A stretch of DNA of 64,000 nucleotides from Adiantum capillus-veneris (GCA_014529385.2 CM043970.1:40353279-40417278), one strand, 5' to 3'; numbered from the stretch's first letter, positions 30,240-43,046 are shown. Numbers and translations: made by a program. Notes: generated by a model from the letters alone, not told the origin.

Positions 30240-33200
30240 AGGAAACATTTTCTACAGGTTTTGTAGGATTATCAGACTATGGATCTATTTCTTTTACAGA
30301 GTGTGAGGACTTAAAGCGAGGTGAACAACAACGTGTAAATAGTGTACAAAGAAGTTTGAAGATGAATGGTTTGCTAGAAGATGAAGAATGCATTGTAGGT
30401 GTGTTTGATGAGTGTTCTTTTGTGGATACTATGCAAGATTTGGAGTCTTTAGTGGATTGCAATTTTCATATGGGAAGTGAGGTCGTGAAAGTATGCTCAA
30501 TAGAAATGTACAAGGCCATTGAGGATTTCTAAAATGCTCAAGGTGTTGATGTACGAGTGGAGACTAAGTATAAGTCCGTGGCAAAGAAAGTGAAACCAGT
30601 GGCATTACCTCTACCAAAAGATTGCACAAATAAGATGGAGCAAGCTGCTTTGCAACCTAGCCTTCGTAATCCAAGCAAGATTGGACACAAGTTCACAAAG
30701 GATTCTTTGAAAGAGTTAAAGGTTGGTTGCGAGGATAGTTTGACAAAAGCTGAAAAGATATTCTTTGAAGACATGCTTGCCAAACACGGAAAAGCTTTTG
30801 CATTTGAGCCTTATGATATAGGGTGTGTTGATCCATCCGTTGTTGCTCCTATGGTGATCTTCACTATCCCTCATGTACCTTGGAACTTGAGACCTATTCC
30901 TGTTCCAAAGGCTCATTTTCCAAAACTCATTGAGTTGCTTAATGAAAAGATCAAGATGGGTATCTTGGAGCCTTCTTGTGCTCCATATTCAAACAGGTGG
31001 TTCACTGTTCCAAAGAAAAATGGTTCTTTACACTTTATTCAAGATATGCAACCTGTAAATAAGGTGACAATCAGAAATGTGGGTATAGGGCCAGTTGTCG
31101 ATGAGTTTGCAGAGGCATTTGCAGGAAGGGCAATATATTCTATGGGAGATTTGTACTCAGGGTATGATCAGTTACAACTAGCAATGGAAAGCAGGGACCT
31201 GACTACCATGAGGACACCCTTGGGTTTAGTAAGGATGTGCACCTTACCTCAGGGGGCAACGAATTCAGTTGCACACATGATGAATGGTATGAACAAAGTC
31301 CTACGTGACTTCATACCGCAAACTACAATGCCTTTCCTTGATGATGTGCCAATCAAAGGATGTGATGTAAGTGATAAAGATGTGGCTCTAGACTCGAGGG
31401 GGTGCCGAAACTATGTGGCAACCCATATCAATGATTGTGATAATATCTTGTCAAGGTTGGAAGAGGTGAACCTTACCTTGTCTGGCCAAAAGTCAATGTT
31501 TGGTGTGAATGAAGTTCTTATTGTGGGACATATGTGCGGGCCATATGGTAGAAGGCCTTGTCATACAAAGATTGATGTAATCCAGAGAATGAAAGAGAAA
31601 TGTATAAATGTCACTGAGGTTCGAAGGTTCTTGGGTGCATGCGTGTTTTATGTTATCTGGATTCCTCATTATGCACATGTAGCAGAGCCTTTGTATCAAC
31701 TTTTGAGAAAGAACCAAAAGTTTCAATGGGAAGAAATGCATACACATGCCATGAGGAAATTAAAGAAGTTGTTGATTATGTCTCCAACTTTGAGGAAAGC
31801 AAACTATGAATGTGGAAGATATGTAATTGTGACAGTGGATACTAGGCCCATAGGAATTGGATGGGCGATTGGGCAAGATGATAATGATGGCAAGCGATAT
31901 GTGGTGAGGTTTGGAGAAAAATTCCTAAGTGCTTGTCAACGCAACTATCCACGGGTAAAAAGAGAGTTATGGGGAGTAGTCACAGCTTTGAAATGTGACA
32001 AAGAGTATTTGATAGGAGCAAATGTAATAGTGGAGACTGATTGTCTACCCCTTCTTGGAATGATAACAAGGTGCTCAACTCCCGACATTGCCATGTTGAG
32101 ATGGATTGCCTACATAAAGTCCTTGAATCCAGAATTTAAGCATATTGTAGGGAAAGATAATCCAGTTGCAGATATGCTTTCAAGAGCAAGGTATGAAAAA
32201 GAAGAAGACATGATTGTCGAGGGCGATGTTGTAGGCACACAGTTCTATAGTATCTCTCATGCCAAGGGTGATCATGTTTGCGTGTCAAATGCACTTGAGT
32301 CATTTACAAAGGACCTATATCAAGGTGACTGGTTGCTCATTGGACACATTCTGAGCACTTTGACAAGGCAAGAAGGGTGGACTGATCAAGAGTTCAAAAG
32401 AATACGGAGAAAGGCCTATGGATACTTTTTGAAAGATGGGTACTTATGGAAGCGTCCAAAACAAAGAAATGGAATGCCAATGAGAGTCGTGAATGATAAG
32501 GACGCTCAAAATGAGCTTACAAAAAAGTTTCATGAGAGTCTTTATGTTGCACATAGAGGTGTATGGGCCACCTTTACTAAAATGAAAGAGAGGTATTGGT
32601 GAAAAGGTATGTATAAAGATGTATCTCACTTTGTGGAGTCCTATGAAACCTGTCAAATGTATTCAAATGTACGTCATCGTGATGGGTTGCACCCTACTTA
32701 CCCATTGGCCATGCATTACAAGTGGGTAGTAGATCTGGTTACAATGCCATTGGGCTTATGGCAAATGAGATACATAGTGCTTGCACGAGAAGACTTAACC
32801 AATCAAGTTGAAGGTCGTGCTCTAAGAACAAAAAGCACAGAAGGGGTATGTAAGTTCCTCTTGGATGATGTAATTAGCCGTTATGGTTGTGTTGGGAAAA
32901 TAACAGCGGAAAGGGGTGAGTTGGATGCTGACAAAGCAAGGGAGTTTTTCTCTAGGTTGGGCATTAAACTTGATCTCACTACTGCATATAATCCTGAGGG
33001 AAATGGTAAATCGGAGTGTGGGAATCCTCCTATCATTAAAGCTTTAGCTAAAGCCTGCAAAGGTAAAATGGGAGAGTGGCCTAGGTTGTTGCCTTATGCT
33101 TTATGGGCTGATCGTAAAACTCATAGCTCGGTTACTGGTTATATGCCTTTTGAGTTGATGTATGGTCAGAAACCTATAATGCCAATTGAGGATGTAATTC

Positions 33201-33736
33201 CCACATGGAATGTATTACCTTGGGAAGATGGAATGAGTAGGGAAGACCTTCTTGCTTTGCGCATACAACAGTTAGAAAGAAGGCCCCAAGATATTGAGAT
33301 TGCAATAGCACGATTGAAAGATGCAAGGTTAAAGAATAAGGACAAATTCGACAAGAGGCATAGGCTCACACCTAAAGCTATTGAGGAAGGTGATTGGGTG
33401 TTCGTGTATGACAGTAGTCTTGAAAACCAGCATTCAACAATAAGAAAGCTTTCAAAGAGATGGTTTGGTCCTTATGTGGTTCAGCATGTACATGGGAATG
33501 CAACTTATACCTTGCATGAATTAGATGGGACAAAAATGAAGATTCCCATTGCAGGGAAAAGAATCAAGTTATTCAAAAGAAGAGGTGATACAGATCCCTT
33601 TGATTCACATGAAGATCAAAATGCAGTCTCTGATGAAAATGGTATGGATGTGGATGAAGAACAAGAGGATGATGCGTTAGATTTTGTTGCAAGCGATGAT
33701 GAAATCGACATGTATGTTAACTTAAATGAAGACTGA
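30240..33736 (+). pseudogene. Gypsy pol: RT, RNase H, integrase
   Basis: One frame (stops: TAA near 30530 and TGA at 32600) covers about 1,160 residues. RT: VPKKNGSLHFIQDMQPVNKV, MGDLYSGYDQLQLA, GATNSVAHMMN and the catalytic FLDD (about 31335). RNase H: VTVDTRPIGIGWAIG, VKRELWGVVTAL, VETDCLPLL, with the three acids in place. Integrase: HESLYVAH, then CxxY where CxxC is expected, WVVDLVTMPLG (first Asp), ITAERGELDA (Glu where Asp is usual) and NPEGNGKSE (third acid), followed by a C-terminal KRWFGPYVVQHVHGNATYTL block and an acidic tail. No chromodomain. The TGA fits a former CGA. RT and RNase H look intact, integrase is doubtful. Confidence 0.88.
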
Positions 33737-33790
33737 ACCTGCAAAAGATATTTGTGGCACATGCAGGAGGATGTGCAGGTTTAGAGGGGT
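33737..33790 (+). promoter_or_regulatory. Polypurine tract before the 3' LTR
   Basis: GTTTAGAGGGG at 33779-33789 lies directly before TGGATGTCG, the likely LTR start (TG..CA rule), 50 bases after the integrase stop. The tract would prime plus-strand cDNA. Confidence 0.7.
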
Positions 33791-34829
33791 TGGATGTCGT
33801 GCGATGGAACGTTCATAATGTGAAATTAAAGTATCTACCTCACTCTTAATGTCTATGATGTGTGGGACCAAATGCTACAATGTACAAAGTGTGATATATG
33901 CGAAAATGAATGTCACGGTTGCAGTCGTGTACATACCTTGCCGGGCGGGCGAGGCCCTACACGTGGTGCCATGGAATGATTTTCACATAAATATATGCCT
34001 AATTTTCTTTAGGAATGTACAAATGTCAAGTGTTTCAAAGTGGAACGCCCGTTTTGCCTAGAAAGTTCAATGCGGGCAATCTCGGCCAAAAATAGCAGGT
34101 TTCGTGCGCTGGCGTGAAAGACGTTTCCAAAGTGCTTACCAAGTGGTAAAATGAGGTTCAACATGAAATTTTAGCCCAATGGGATTTTTCCACAAGTTTA
34201 GGAATTTTTCCCAGCTCGTTTGGGCTTTTTACGGACAAAAAGTGACATTTTTGGGCTAAAAATGGCCTAAAAATGGTCAAAAATAGCCTTAAAAATGCCC
34301 AAAATAGCTCAAAATGCCACATCAACGACGATGGCGTTGTTGCTCAAGTTGTGTGGGAACGTTTAGAGCAAAGAATGAGCTCATTTGGGGCACATGAGCA
34401 AGGAGATACAGCCATTCCTCTACATGGTGCTAGTGCAGTCCCGTGTTGCTTCCACCACATGGTTGAGGCTCTGAGGCCTCCAATTAGGGTTTCCATTCCT
34501 CAAATAACTACTTGGGCTTCTCCAATGAAGTACTGAAGCTTCCATGAAATGGACACGATGAAGAATCTAAGTGTAAATTTAGGGTTTTTAACAGGTCGAA
34601 TGAGCACTGCATCTGTGCAATTGGGAGCGAGGCTACACCTAATCTTAACACACACAAGAGTTTTGAGTTAGTATTGGTTCTTTTTCAAAGTGGAGATTTC
34701 ATGGCTAGAGTTTTGTTCTTTTTTAGTGTGTTTTTGGCTTCAAATCGTCTACGCCTTGCTTGATTTTGTTACGAATCCTCACAGTCAGAGGCCCGGTGCT
34801 TTCCTAGTCGCACTGCGCACTTCCTGACA
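33791..34829 (+). repeat. Complete 3' LTR of the gypsy element
   Basis: 1,039 bp, TGGATGTCG..TTCCTGACA. The 3' 640 bases are matched by the 5' LTR fragment. The 5' boundary is set by the purine tract and is an inference because the other LTR lacks that end. Confidence 0.75.
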
Positions 34830-34835
34830 ACGGTT

Positions 34836-34878
34836 TGTGAAAGCCTATCGGATAGAGATGCTTTTTGTAAGGCTAAAC

Positions 34879-34933
<55 letters not shown>

Positions 34934-35270
34934 ACCCATTCTACATTCACCTGGGCACATGAATCTTGCCCTTATCTTGGTCTGTTTAACGTGTTGTTAT
35001 TTTCCAATTAATTTATAGCCCTTTTGGATCTACACAGTACTCAATTATTGTCACTAGGGTTGATTGTGGAGCAGAATTGATTAACATACTTTGCTATAAG
35101 GGTGCAAGCCATATTGGTAGGGCCTTGTATGCCACCCATCTTTGTCTAACCTTATTCTTTTGAGTTATAAATACAATAAGGGATAGTGGACAATTATCCA
35201 CTATAGCTCCACCCACACCAAGCGTACTCTCTATTGCACCCACACGCACATGCATGTGCTCTGCCTCACA
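34836..35270 (+). repeat. LTR of copia element 2
   Basis: Ends CTGCCTCACA before the primer-binding site. Contains (CT)n at 34880-34931 and TATAAATA at 35166. The start at TGTGAAAGCC is a guess from the TG rule and the end of the gypsy LTR. Confidence 0.55.
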
Positions 35271-35272
35271 AG

Positions 35273-35284
35273 TGGTATCAGAGC
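35273..35284 (+). promoter_or_regulatory. Primer-binding site (initiator Met tRNA)
   Basis: TGGTATCAGAGC, an exact match to the common plant copia primer-binding site, two bases after the LTR end. Confidence 0.9.
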
Positions 35285-35857
35285 ATGATGGCTCTCACGA
35301 GTCCGATGACGGCGTGTGAACGAGCTTCATCTTAAGCTAAGGCTTAAGGCCTTACAACAGTTGAGAAGATTTACAGAGTTTTGTGTAGCAGCTCGACTCT
35401 CCAAGAAAGTATTTTCTTGAACCTTTGAAGCAAAGTATTGCTTTAAATTTTCAAAATGCTAGCAATAAATAGAAGGTTGCACTACAGGAAGCAGGCAAAG
35501 TGTTAATTCTTCATATATATGCTAGTGGATTTGCAAAGAGCACTATAAAAAAGCAGACAATAATAGTGTTTTAAGTTTTGAGCAACATTGCGTTGTTTTT
35601 TTTTACAATTCTAAGAGTGTTCTACAGGTGTTGGTGCTACTGGAGAATTTAGGTTTTATTATTATTTTGTTCTAACGCTAAGGCAACAGCTTTAATAGAT
35701 AGCACAAAAGAGAGGAAATAAGCATATCATAGTATTATGCAGGTGTTAGCACTATTGGAGCATTAAGATTGAATTAAATTTTTCTAACATTGCTAATTCT
35801 CTAAATCAGAGTAGTGCAACAAAGGAACGAAGTAGCATTATTCGCCCAAAAACAAAT

Positions 35858-35914
<57 letters not shown>

Positions 35915-37338
35915 CTTGGCCTTGTGTGTATGTAGAGAGAGAGAGAGTAGAGACAATACGGCTTCTTCAACATTGGCATCCCGTCTTTGGCTCCAAATCT
36001 AAGACGTTCGTTCTCCAACATCAACACACACAGAGTGTGTATGCACATCTGGCTTTAACATCGAAACCATCTCAGGTACTATCTACTTTGACATCGACTC
36101 TACCTTTTGGCATCGACTCAATTTCTCAGCATTGAGTCTACTTGTTCTCAATTTTTGGCATCACCTCTCATTGCCATTGGTTCTTCTCGACATCTTTAAT
36201 TGACATTCACTTTTACAAAATCGACATCATTCTCAAACATAGGCAGAGCTTTGGATGTATGCTTTTGTGGTTTCTTGATGCATACACCTATGGATTTTGC
36301 ATGAGTCCACCATTCCCACTGCAAGACATACTTTTGCTTGATTAGTGGGACACAGAGAGCAGCTACTCTTTGTGCTAGCGGTCTCTTAAGAGAGGCAATT
36401 TCCTGAGCACACTGTTTGAAGGCATAGATTTGGCATTGAAACTACAAGTGGTGTTAGCGTTGGGGATCCGATTGTAGATCACTTTCCAATCAAGGCCATT
36501 ATCCATTGACATTACATGTGGAGTTTTATAGGTTTATAGGTTTCTAGATACGCACATGTACAGTGTCTTTTAGGCATTTTTGGCAGTCATTTTGGCAACA
36601 GTTTCTCTGTGGACGATTATGCGTTGACAGATGCATACCTTTTTTTTAGCATGCAAAGTGCCACTCAACTCTTTTGAGAGAAGATATCCTCAAAAGGATT
36701 TGTCTACTGCATGCAATATTTTTTTGGCACCTATTTGTGCATGATTTCTCATGTACGTTGAGTTGCGGTTACTGCCTATTGTACTTCGTGTGGAGCCATT
36801 TTTGGCAAAATTTTGGTAGTTTTCTCGGTCATTTGTGCGACTAGGACCGAAAGAGCCCTTTTTGAGATTGTGGCTAGCCTTGAGTCTGCTTAGCCTTTGG
36901 AGGGCCATTTGCATGATGTTTTCTTGAGCTGGGGTGCTCGCAAATGCTAAGACACTTTCGGTGATACAGGTCGTTGGAGTACCCCTCTTTCAGTATCCTT
37001 GTCATAAGCTATGTGTCTGGACGAACACTTTTGCTTTTGACGTCCAGTTGGCGGTTACATAACAGTTTGTTACGTCAATTTTATGCCCAATGGTTAGTTT
37101 TTTCAGTTTATGCATTGAGTTTGTCCTGTTGGATATGAAACTTTGCTCCTCGTATAGAGGAGACTCTGCCAGATTTTTCTTGCGAGTTGACCATATGTGT
37201 TCTTGGCACATTTGAGCGCTTACAACCAGTGATTTTGTCGCATTTTGTCTTGAGTTTTTGCTCCTATTCTATGGAAAACTCTGTCAAAATTCTCACCGTA
37301 ATTTTTTCCATAAACCTTTGATCATTTTCTTTTGAGTT
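35285..37338. other. Long leader of copia element 2, no gene seen
   Basis: About 2 kb between primer-binding site and gag, with (GA)n at 35861-35910 and repeated phrases such as CATCGACTC and TTGGCATC near 36080-36210. No coding domain. Longer than usual for copia leaders; it may contain an undetected insertion. Confidence 0.5.
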
Positions 37339-37548
37339 ATGGATGCCAGTAGTGCTTCAAAAAGGGAATACTACTACATAAAGAAGCTCGATGGAAAAAA
37401 TTTACAATTTGGAAGCAATATATGCTTGATGTCTTTGTCAACAAGGGCCTAGCAGTGCCATTGAAAGATCATAGAGAGAATGCGTACATCGATGATCAAT
37501 GGGAAGAGCTGGATCTTGGGCTATGGTCATGATTATATTACATCAAGC
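37339..37548 (+). pseudogene. Copia element 2 gag, N-terminal fragment
   Basis: ATG at 37339 opens MDASSASKREYYYIKKLDGK; after a one-base shift the frame continues KFTIWKQYMLDVFVNKGLAV, DDQWEELDL and, after another shift, AMVMIILH. This matches the order at the start of copia gag (L.G.N..WK..M, then W..LD..A...I...L). The frame is lost at the breakpoint at 37548. Confidence 0.6.
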
Positions 37549-37879
37549 GACTCTGTAGCCAAGCGTGCGGAGCACTGTCCAAAGACACAGTGCTACCAGA
37601 GCCAAGTGCAGGAGGCTTCGGGAAGAAGAATACGGGGGGGGATGATCGGATAAGGTGGGCAGTGTGCGGGATCTCAAGAGGCAGCGAGCGGGGGGGAAGG
37701 CGGCACAAGAGGGGGGTAGCGGGCGGGCTGGGGGGCAGCACGAGATGGGGGAAGCAGGCGGGTATGCACAGCAGGGGGGGCGGGGGGCTGGGCTGCCGCA
37801 CGCAAGGGCAGGCGGGGATAGGGGGCAGTGCGAGGGCAGCAGGGAGGGGCGTTCAACAATAGCAAGTGCAGTGTACTCG

Positions 37880-39279
37880 AGTATCCCTACTTTGTATCTT
37901 ACTGAATTTACTACCAACTCAATTGAGAAAGGCAAAGTAGCAAGGAGGTTTGGAAGATTTTCTAAGAAGACTTCATTTATTTGTCCACCTACCATTTCTT
38001 GTCAATTACATTCAAAGCCTTGCAACCTTGTTCCAAAAGAAGTTGCCTTCCTTTTCTTTTTGTTCCCTAAAGTTGATATGCAAGGCAAAGGTGATGAAGT
38101 GAAAGATACAGACAAAGAGGGAACAAATACAAATGTTTCCACAGTTTTGCAGCTTGAAAAAAGTGAAATTCTAAAAGAGGAGGAAATTGATGTTGCAGCT
38201 GAGGAGCAGGAGAGTGCAAATTTTGATGTGCGTCAATTTAGAGCTAGTACTTTCATTGATGAGCCAACAGAGCAGGTAGTGGTGTATGAGGCTTCCCTTA
38301 CTGTTTCAAACCTTCCCTACTTCTATATCAATGGAAAAGAGTATATCCCTCTCCATCATATCCAATGTCTGCTTAATATGAGGGAGGACTAATGTATTGC
38401 AACCATTTTTGAAGCTTTTGAGATGGCCAAAGATTTTGTTGACACGGAAGAAGAGTCAAAAGAGGAGTTTTTGGCACTTGATCTTCAGACGTCCAATAAA
38501 GATTTTCTTCCTGCTCCTGATGCACTTGCTCTATGCATGAAAAGAGTGGAAGAGGAAAAACCTTACCTCAAAGATAAGAATTTTGAGAAGAGACTTGTTG
38601 AGCTTGGCATCCAATCTTTTGGTAGAGACTTTAAGCTGAAAATTTTTTGAAAGGATGTTGACATAAGAGAGATGATTGGATCATGCAATCTCCTTCAAGA
38701 AAAAGTCATTGCCGAGGATGAGTTGCAAAAGGTAGATTTAGTTTCACCTTGATCTCCCTTCTGAAATCTTCCTTTTTTTTCAAGTTTGTTTTAATTACTC
38801 ATTAATGATGTCTTGTTTTGTAGATTGAACTCCTTGACAAAGACAATTTTCTTGGGAGAGCTAAAGGCTCGAGAGGGAAAGCAATAGAGGGCACTTCAAG
38901 AAGGGATGCCTCCTCTCTCATGCACTACATGCCTACATTGGATAGTGCCACCTTCTGTGCTTTTCACATGCAGTATTTTGAAGATCCTGAGTTGCCAATA
39001 TTTTCCCTGAAGATATTGTCACGGTTTTTGAGGTACACTCCCCTTCAAATCAATGCAAACAAGATCATGCTACTTGAGAGAGCTGCAGCACTTAGAATAG
39101 TTGGGTATGCTGCAGGATTCAATGCCTCAAGAGAAGGATACTTTCTTTGCTACTTTAGCTATGCAGCAGCAGCAGCAGCTGAGGAGACAAATGTCAACCT
39201 TCTTTGGGGCTATAAAAGAAGAAATTTTTTGAGATATAGGGGTGACATGCCTAGAGATATGAAAAAAATCAAAAACTGA
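37880..39279 (+). pseudogene. Gene B, inverted copy (exons 2 to last)
   Basis: The copy reads in the plus direction: CAG acceptor at about 37868, YLTEFTTNSIEKGKVARRFG, the acidic part, a TAA after NMRED near 38390, the 38423-38650 block ending in a stop after FKLKIF, an intron of about 92 bp (38732-38823), and the last exon to the stop at 39279. Here the last exon is fully open, including WGYKRRNFLRYRGDMPRDMK, and has a GCA repeat (four to five Ala) that varies between copies. Exon 1 is absent because the inversion breakpoint lies in intron 1. Confidence 0.5.
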
Positions 39280-39355
39280 TGTAAATTTGACAATTTTTTG
39301 CACCAAAACATCTTTTTTGAATGTGGATCTCTTTAGAAAGATTCAATACAAAGTT

Positions 39356-41391
39356 TCAAAGTGAAGCATTAATCTCCATCTGTGGTTGAGCAGCATGGTT
39401 GTTTGATATCATCCGTTGTAATTTCCTCCTATAGAACCAATTGAATAATTCCTTCAGTGCATTGCTCCTTCTTTGTCCCGCTCCCTCCCTTTCTTGTACA
39501 TTTGAAAAAAGAAGTCCTCGCTTGATAGTGAGATTTTTCGATCCCCTGAGTATCCCATGGTGCAAGGGGTCCTTGTTTTGCAAAATATGGTCCATGTAGG
39601 TACAAAATATGCTAAAAATGATTAAAAAAAGGTTACTTGAACTTATAGGATGCAATGTAAAATACTATCCAGACTTTAAAAAGTAATTGAATACTCACCA
39701 AATAATATGTGATGTCTTTTTCTCCCCAAGCATTTGTAATAGTAGTTATTAAAAGCTTTATTGTCTTTTTAAAGTCATCTGCATAAGTAGCAGAGCTAAC
39801 TTGTTGTCTCAAAACTTTCAAAAGATTGTCGAGCTTCTTCCACAATTCCATGCGTTTGTTGGCTACATCTGGTCTACTTCTGACATTGGTTGTTATTACA
39901 CAAAGATCCTTCCAACAATTCCACATAGCATCAACTTGTTTGTTGTCATGGTAACTTAAAAATCTTCTGACTTTTCTCCACCCATTGAAACATCTTGCAA
40001 AACATCACCCGTTCCTTTTGAAAAAGAAGGATCTTTTTTTAGATGCAGTTGACCACCATGAAAACCCATTTGAGAGAGAAAAGCCTCGCATTTTTCTATG
40101 CACTCGTTTGCAAGTGTACTTGGCTTAATAGAATATACATAACCAAGATGGATTCAAAGCAATTTGTCCAAGATTCTAATCTCTACATGCAATGTACATA
40201 TATGTACATTTTTTAAATCTTGTTAGAATTGGATCCCAAATCATAGAAGACCATGGGTAGTCGATGACGTTCACACTATTTCTCGATGGTGGTTTTCCAA
40301 ACTTGTGTTCTGCAAGCCATCCTTTTTTTCCAGTGCTTGCCATGCAATATAGACATGGATACCATTTATGATTGAGTTTTGTGGTATGGGGAATCAAGCT
40401 TACCCTGGCTATAGTCCAATGCTCTATTCATTAGGGATATGGATACTCTTTCCATTTTTTGACATTCTTGAATTTGAGCTTCATCCAATTTCATAACAAA
40501 AATAAGTTTTCCTTCACAATCTACTTCTCGCATGTTATAGTATCTCACCATAGCAGATTGAACTTTTTTTATACTCATCCAAATGTTTTTAAAAACATTA
40601 TACTCAAAAAAAGATTTTTTTTCTGTTTTTCATATGGCATCGTTCCTTCTATATGATAGTACTCTCCAAAATGTTCTAGTTTTTCTTCGGTTTTCAAGAA
40701 GTTTCAAAAGTTTCAAAATGTCACTTTTGTTCATTACCTCATTCAAAAATCTCACCCTTTCTTGAACATTGGACATATATATTAAATCCTAAAAAACTAG
40801 TCACATGTTCTCTACTAATCTTTAATCTTTTTTCCTTTGTCCGGAACCTCCTATTAAGTTTACTAGATCTCTCATTCATTTTACTCGTGCTCTTAATCCT
40901 ATTGGAGTTTCTTTTAAAGTCTAAAGCTGATGATTTTCTTATTTTTTTTGATGCTATTTGGTTTTCAAGTTCTAAAATTCATGCTGTATTTGAAGACAAA
41001 GCAGTTTGAGATATTGAATGTAATGTGTATGATCAATGTGTAAATGAGATAGCCTAGAAATATATCCTAGTAAGCCAGCAACCCCATCACCAACAAATCT
41101 CATCAAATTATGAGGTGTGTGAAAAGATGGATACCTTCCAGTGCTGGGATCCGGTGGATACAAGCTCCCATCTGTCCATATATAAATGTGTTTCTTTCCC
41201 TCGTTGCGAAGTTGTTGTGCTTCATTTGTAGTTGTAACTGGTCTTTGATAGACACTCCGCATAGTAGAATATTCTTGGCTTAGCTTAATGTTGAAGTGAA
41301 ACTTGTGGTTGTCACTAATGGAATATGTATTACTCATTGTAAGTAATGAACACACAGAAAGTATAATGGAAATAACATAGTAGCAGACCAA
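39356..41391 (-). pseudogene. Gene A, inverted copy
   Basis: Reverse-strand copy of gene A, from the N-terminal block at 41391-40972 to the C-terminal basic tail at 39356. It lacks about 223 bp around 40376 that encode the WHLSANLK block in the left copy, a deletion with only two bases of shared sequence at the joint. It keeps the CxxC region (40321-40345) in a better frame than the left copy. The intron (about 39612-39699) is conserved. Confidence 0.6.
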
Positions 41392-41687
41392 CGTGCATCA
41401 AAGAAGAAGAGAGAAAGCTTGCGAAAAGTGAGAGAAAAAAGAGACATTGAGTGATTCAAAAGTGGAAACAACTATCTGCCACCAAGTGAAGTAAATGAGA
41501 ACAAATTTCGAGGTGAGCCGCAAAGGAATCTGAAGAAAACGATATCTTTTTGAATATTTAGAGATATGTACCTAGATACACTTTAGATTGCGTAGATATG
41601 CTTTAAATGACCAAAACGGACAAATTTGGAGCCGTTTTGACCATAAACGGCTCTGCCAATTAGTCAGTTAACCAATTCCTTACACAT

Positions 41688-41716
41688 CCCTTTTTGAGTC
41701 GTTTTTGGCCCTAATG
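41688..41716 (-). repeat. TIR of the second (inverted) histone-transposon copy
   Basis: Same 29 bases as 25137-25165. It marks the outer end of the inverted left half of copy 2, which runs from 41716 down to the rearrangement edge at 37549. Confidence 0.88.
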
Positions 41717-41823
41717 GAGAGAGATTTATCATCCTCGGAAGGTCAAATATGATCTAAAGGACCAAAAACGTGTATACAAGGAGGCATCTCCTCTCACAGG
41801 GGGGAGGGGAATAGATGTTAGAT

Positions 41824-41847
41824 GGGGGGGGGGGGGGGGGGGGGGGG
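41824..41847. repeat. Poly(G) tract
   Basis: Inverted counterpart of the poly(C) at 9334-9362, with a different length. Confidence 0.9.
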
Positions 41848-41999
41848 TGGAGCGACTCAAAGGTCAATGTTGCTAGGTTAATACACGTTGGCTTGATGGG
41901 GACAACCTTAGGATAAAAGACAACTACAAAAAGGGGAAAGAAAACTAAGGGATAGGTGGTGGTGATTGGCAGTGTGGGAGAATGCTTAGAAGATTGAAA

Positions 42000-42697
42000 C
42001 TCATGTATAATTGCCTTTCCTCCATGATATATCGCCCATTTGCCTTTGGCTTGTGCAGCATGCTACATGCACTTTGGTAAATTCTTCACCTTTGCATTTG
42101 AGTTGTAGAGGGGCGAGTTCCTCTATGATCGTGAACTTGGTGTCTTTGAGAAGACATGATTATTGGAGTAGTTGGAGTCGTCCCTCCCTATTCTCAAAAT
42201 TAACAATGGCATTCCCACTCAATATGTGCTTGTTGTTCGTCTTGTTAATGATGCCTTCTAACATGTCGTAGTCGACATGTACCGGCTTGAAAGTCACTTT
42301 GAGGAAGGTGTCTTGGAGCGTGTCCTTGTATGTGTCCCATATTTGGGGTAGCCCTTGGATGCGCCAAGGGGACCTTGCGGTAGTTTTCTTCTTGGAGTGA
42401 GTGTTCTTGGAGCTCCATTGTCACACATGTCTCCACTTTGGCAAGTGCTATTGTATGGGCTTGAGAGACCTTTGCTTCTACTTCCTTTACTTTGTCAGTG
42501 GCGAGATCGACTATTGAGTCAAACTGTGCCTCTAGTTTGTTGAGGTTCTCCTTGAGTTCACGATTTTCCTCCATTACTCAATTGAGGGTCATTTGGAGTT
42601 GACCTATGTGATCCATTTTGATAAGAGATCCTATAATGGCCACAAAGCTTGGTCCTGCTTGGATGGTGATTTTTGAAGTGTTTCCTTTATCCGCCAT
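42000..42697 (-). pseudogene. Coiled-coil protein fragment, inverted copy
   Basis: Copy of 8484-9170. ATG at 42697 opens MADKGNTSKITIQAGPSFVA and the frame stays open to a TGA at about 42577, directly followed in frame by VMEENRELKENLNKLEAQFD. This shows that the left copy's first block carries a one-base deletion. The TGA again fits a former CGA. Function unknown. Confidence 0.45.
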
Positions 42698-43038
42698 GTT
42701 AGTGGAAATTCTCTCAGGAGAAGGTGTTGCTTCAGAGGATAAGTTGGCTCGACACTGAGTTGAGTAAGGCATGTGTGGGGTGTGAATAGATATTTTCCTT
42801 AGTCGTGAGTGTGAACATGGTGTCAATTTGGGTGTGAATGTAGTGAGGGTTACTACAAATGTAGCAAGGGTTACTATGAAGCAAGAGTTTAGGAAGGCAT
42901 GTGTGGGGTGTGAACAGTTCATGCCTTTAGTTCATGTGTTAACATGGTGCTAATTTTGGTTGGGCATTAACCACCCCTGGTTGGACACTACCCTATGCCC
43001 ATAGGTGAGCTGTGGAAGAGAAGGAATGAAACCCTAGC

Positions 43039-43046
<8 letters not shown>

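Larger units (their letters stand above)
27093..34829 (+). mobile_element. Ty3/gypsy element with truncated 5' LTR
   Basis: Order: 5' LTR fragment (27093-27723), gag with CCHC, acidic/basic linker, protease, RT, RNase H, integrase (to 33736), purine tract (33779-33789), complete 3' LTR (33791-34829). The 5' LTR lacks its first ~400 bases, replaced by copia gag, so the element was truncated by rearrangement and not by nesting. No flanking target duplication. The integrase resembles a clade (RGELDA.KAREFF, NPEGNGKSE) I associate especially with fungal-type gypsy elements. Confidence 0.88.
34836..37548 (+). mobile_element. Copia element 2, 5' part
   Basis: LTR (about 34836-35270) with a TATA box (TATAAATA, 35166), primer-binding site at 35273, an unusually long leader, and the beginning of gag at 37339. 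Cut at about 37548 by the inverted-repeat edge. Different LTR from copia element 1. The left LTR end is not certain because no second LTR is present. Confidence 0.7.
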
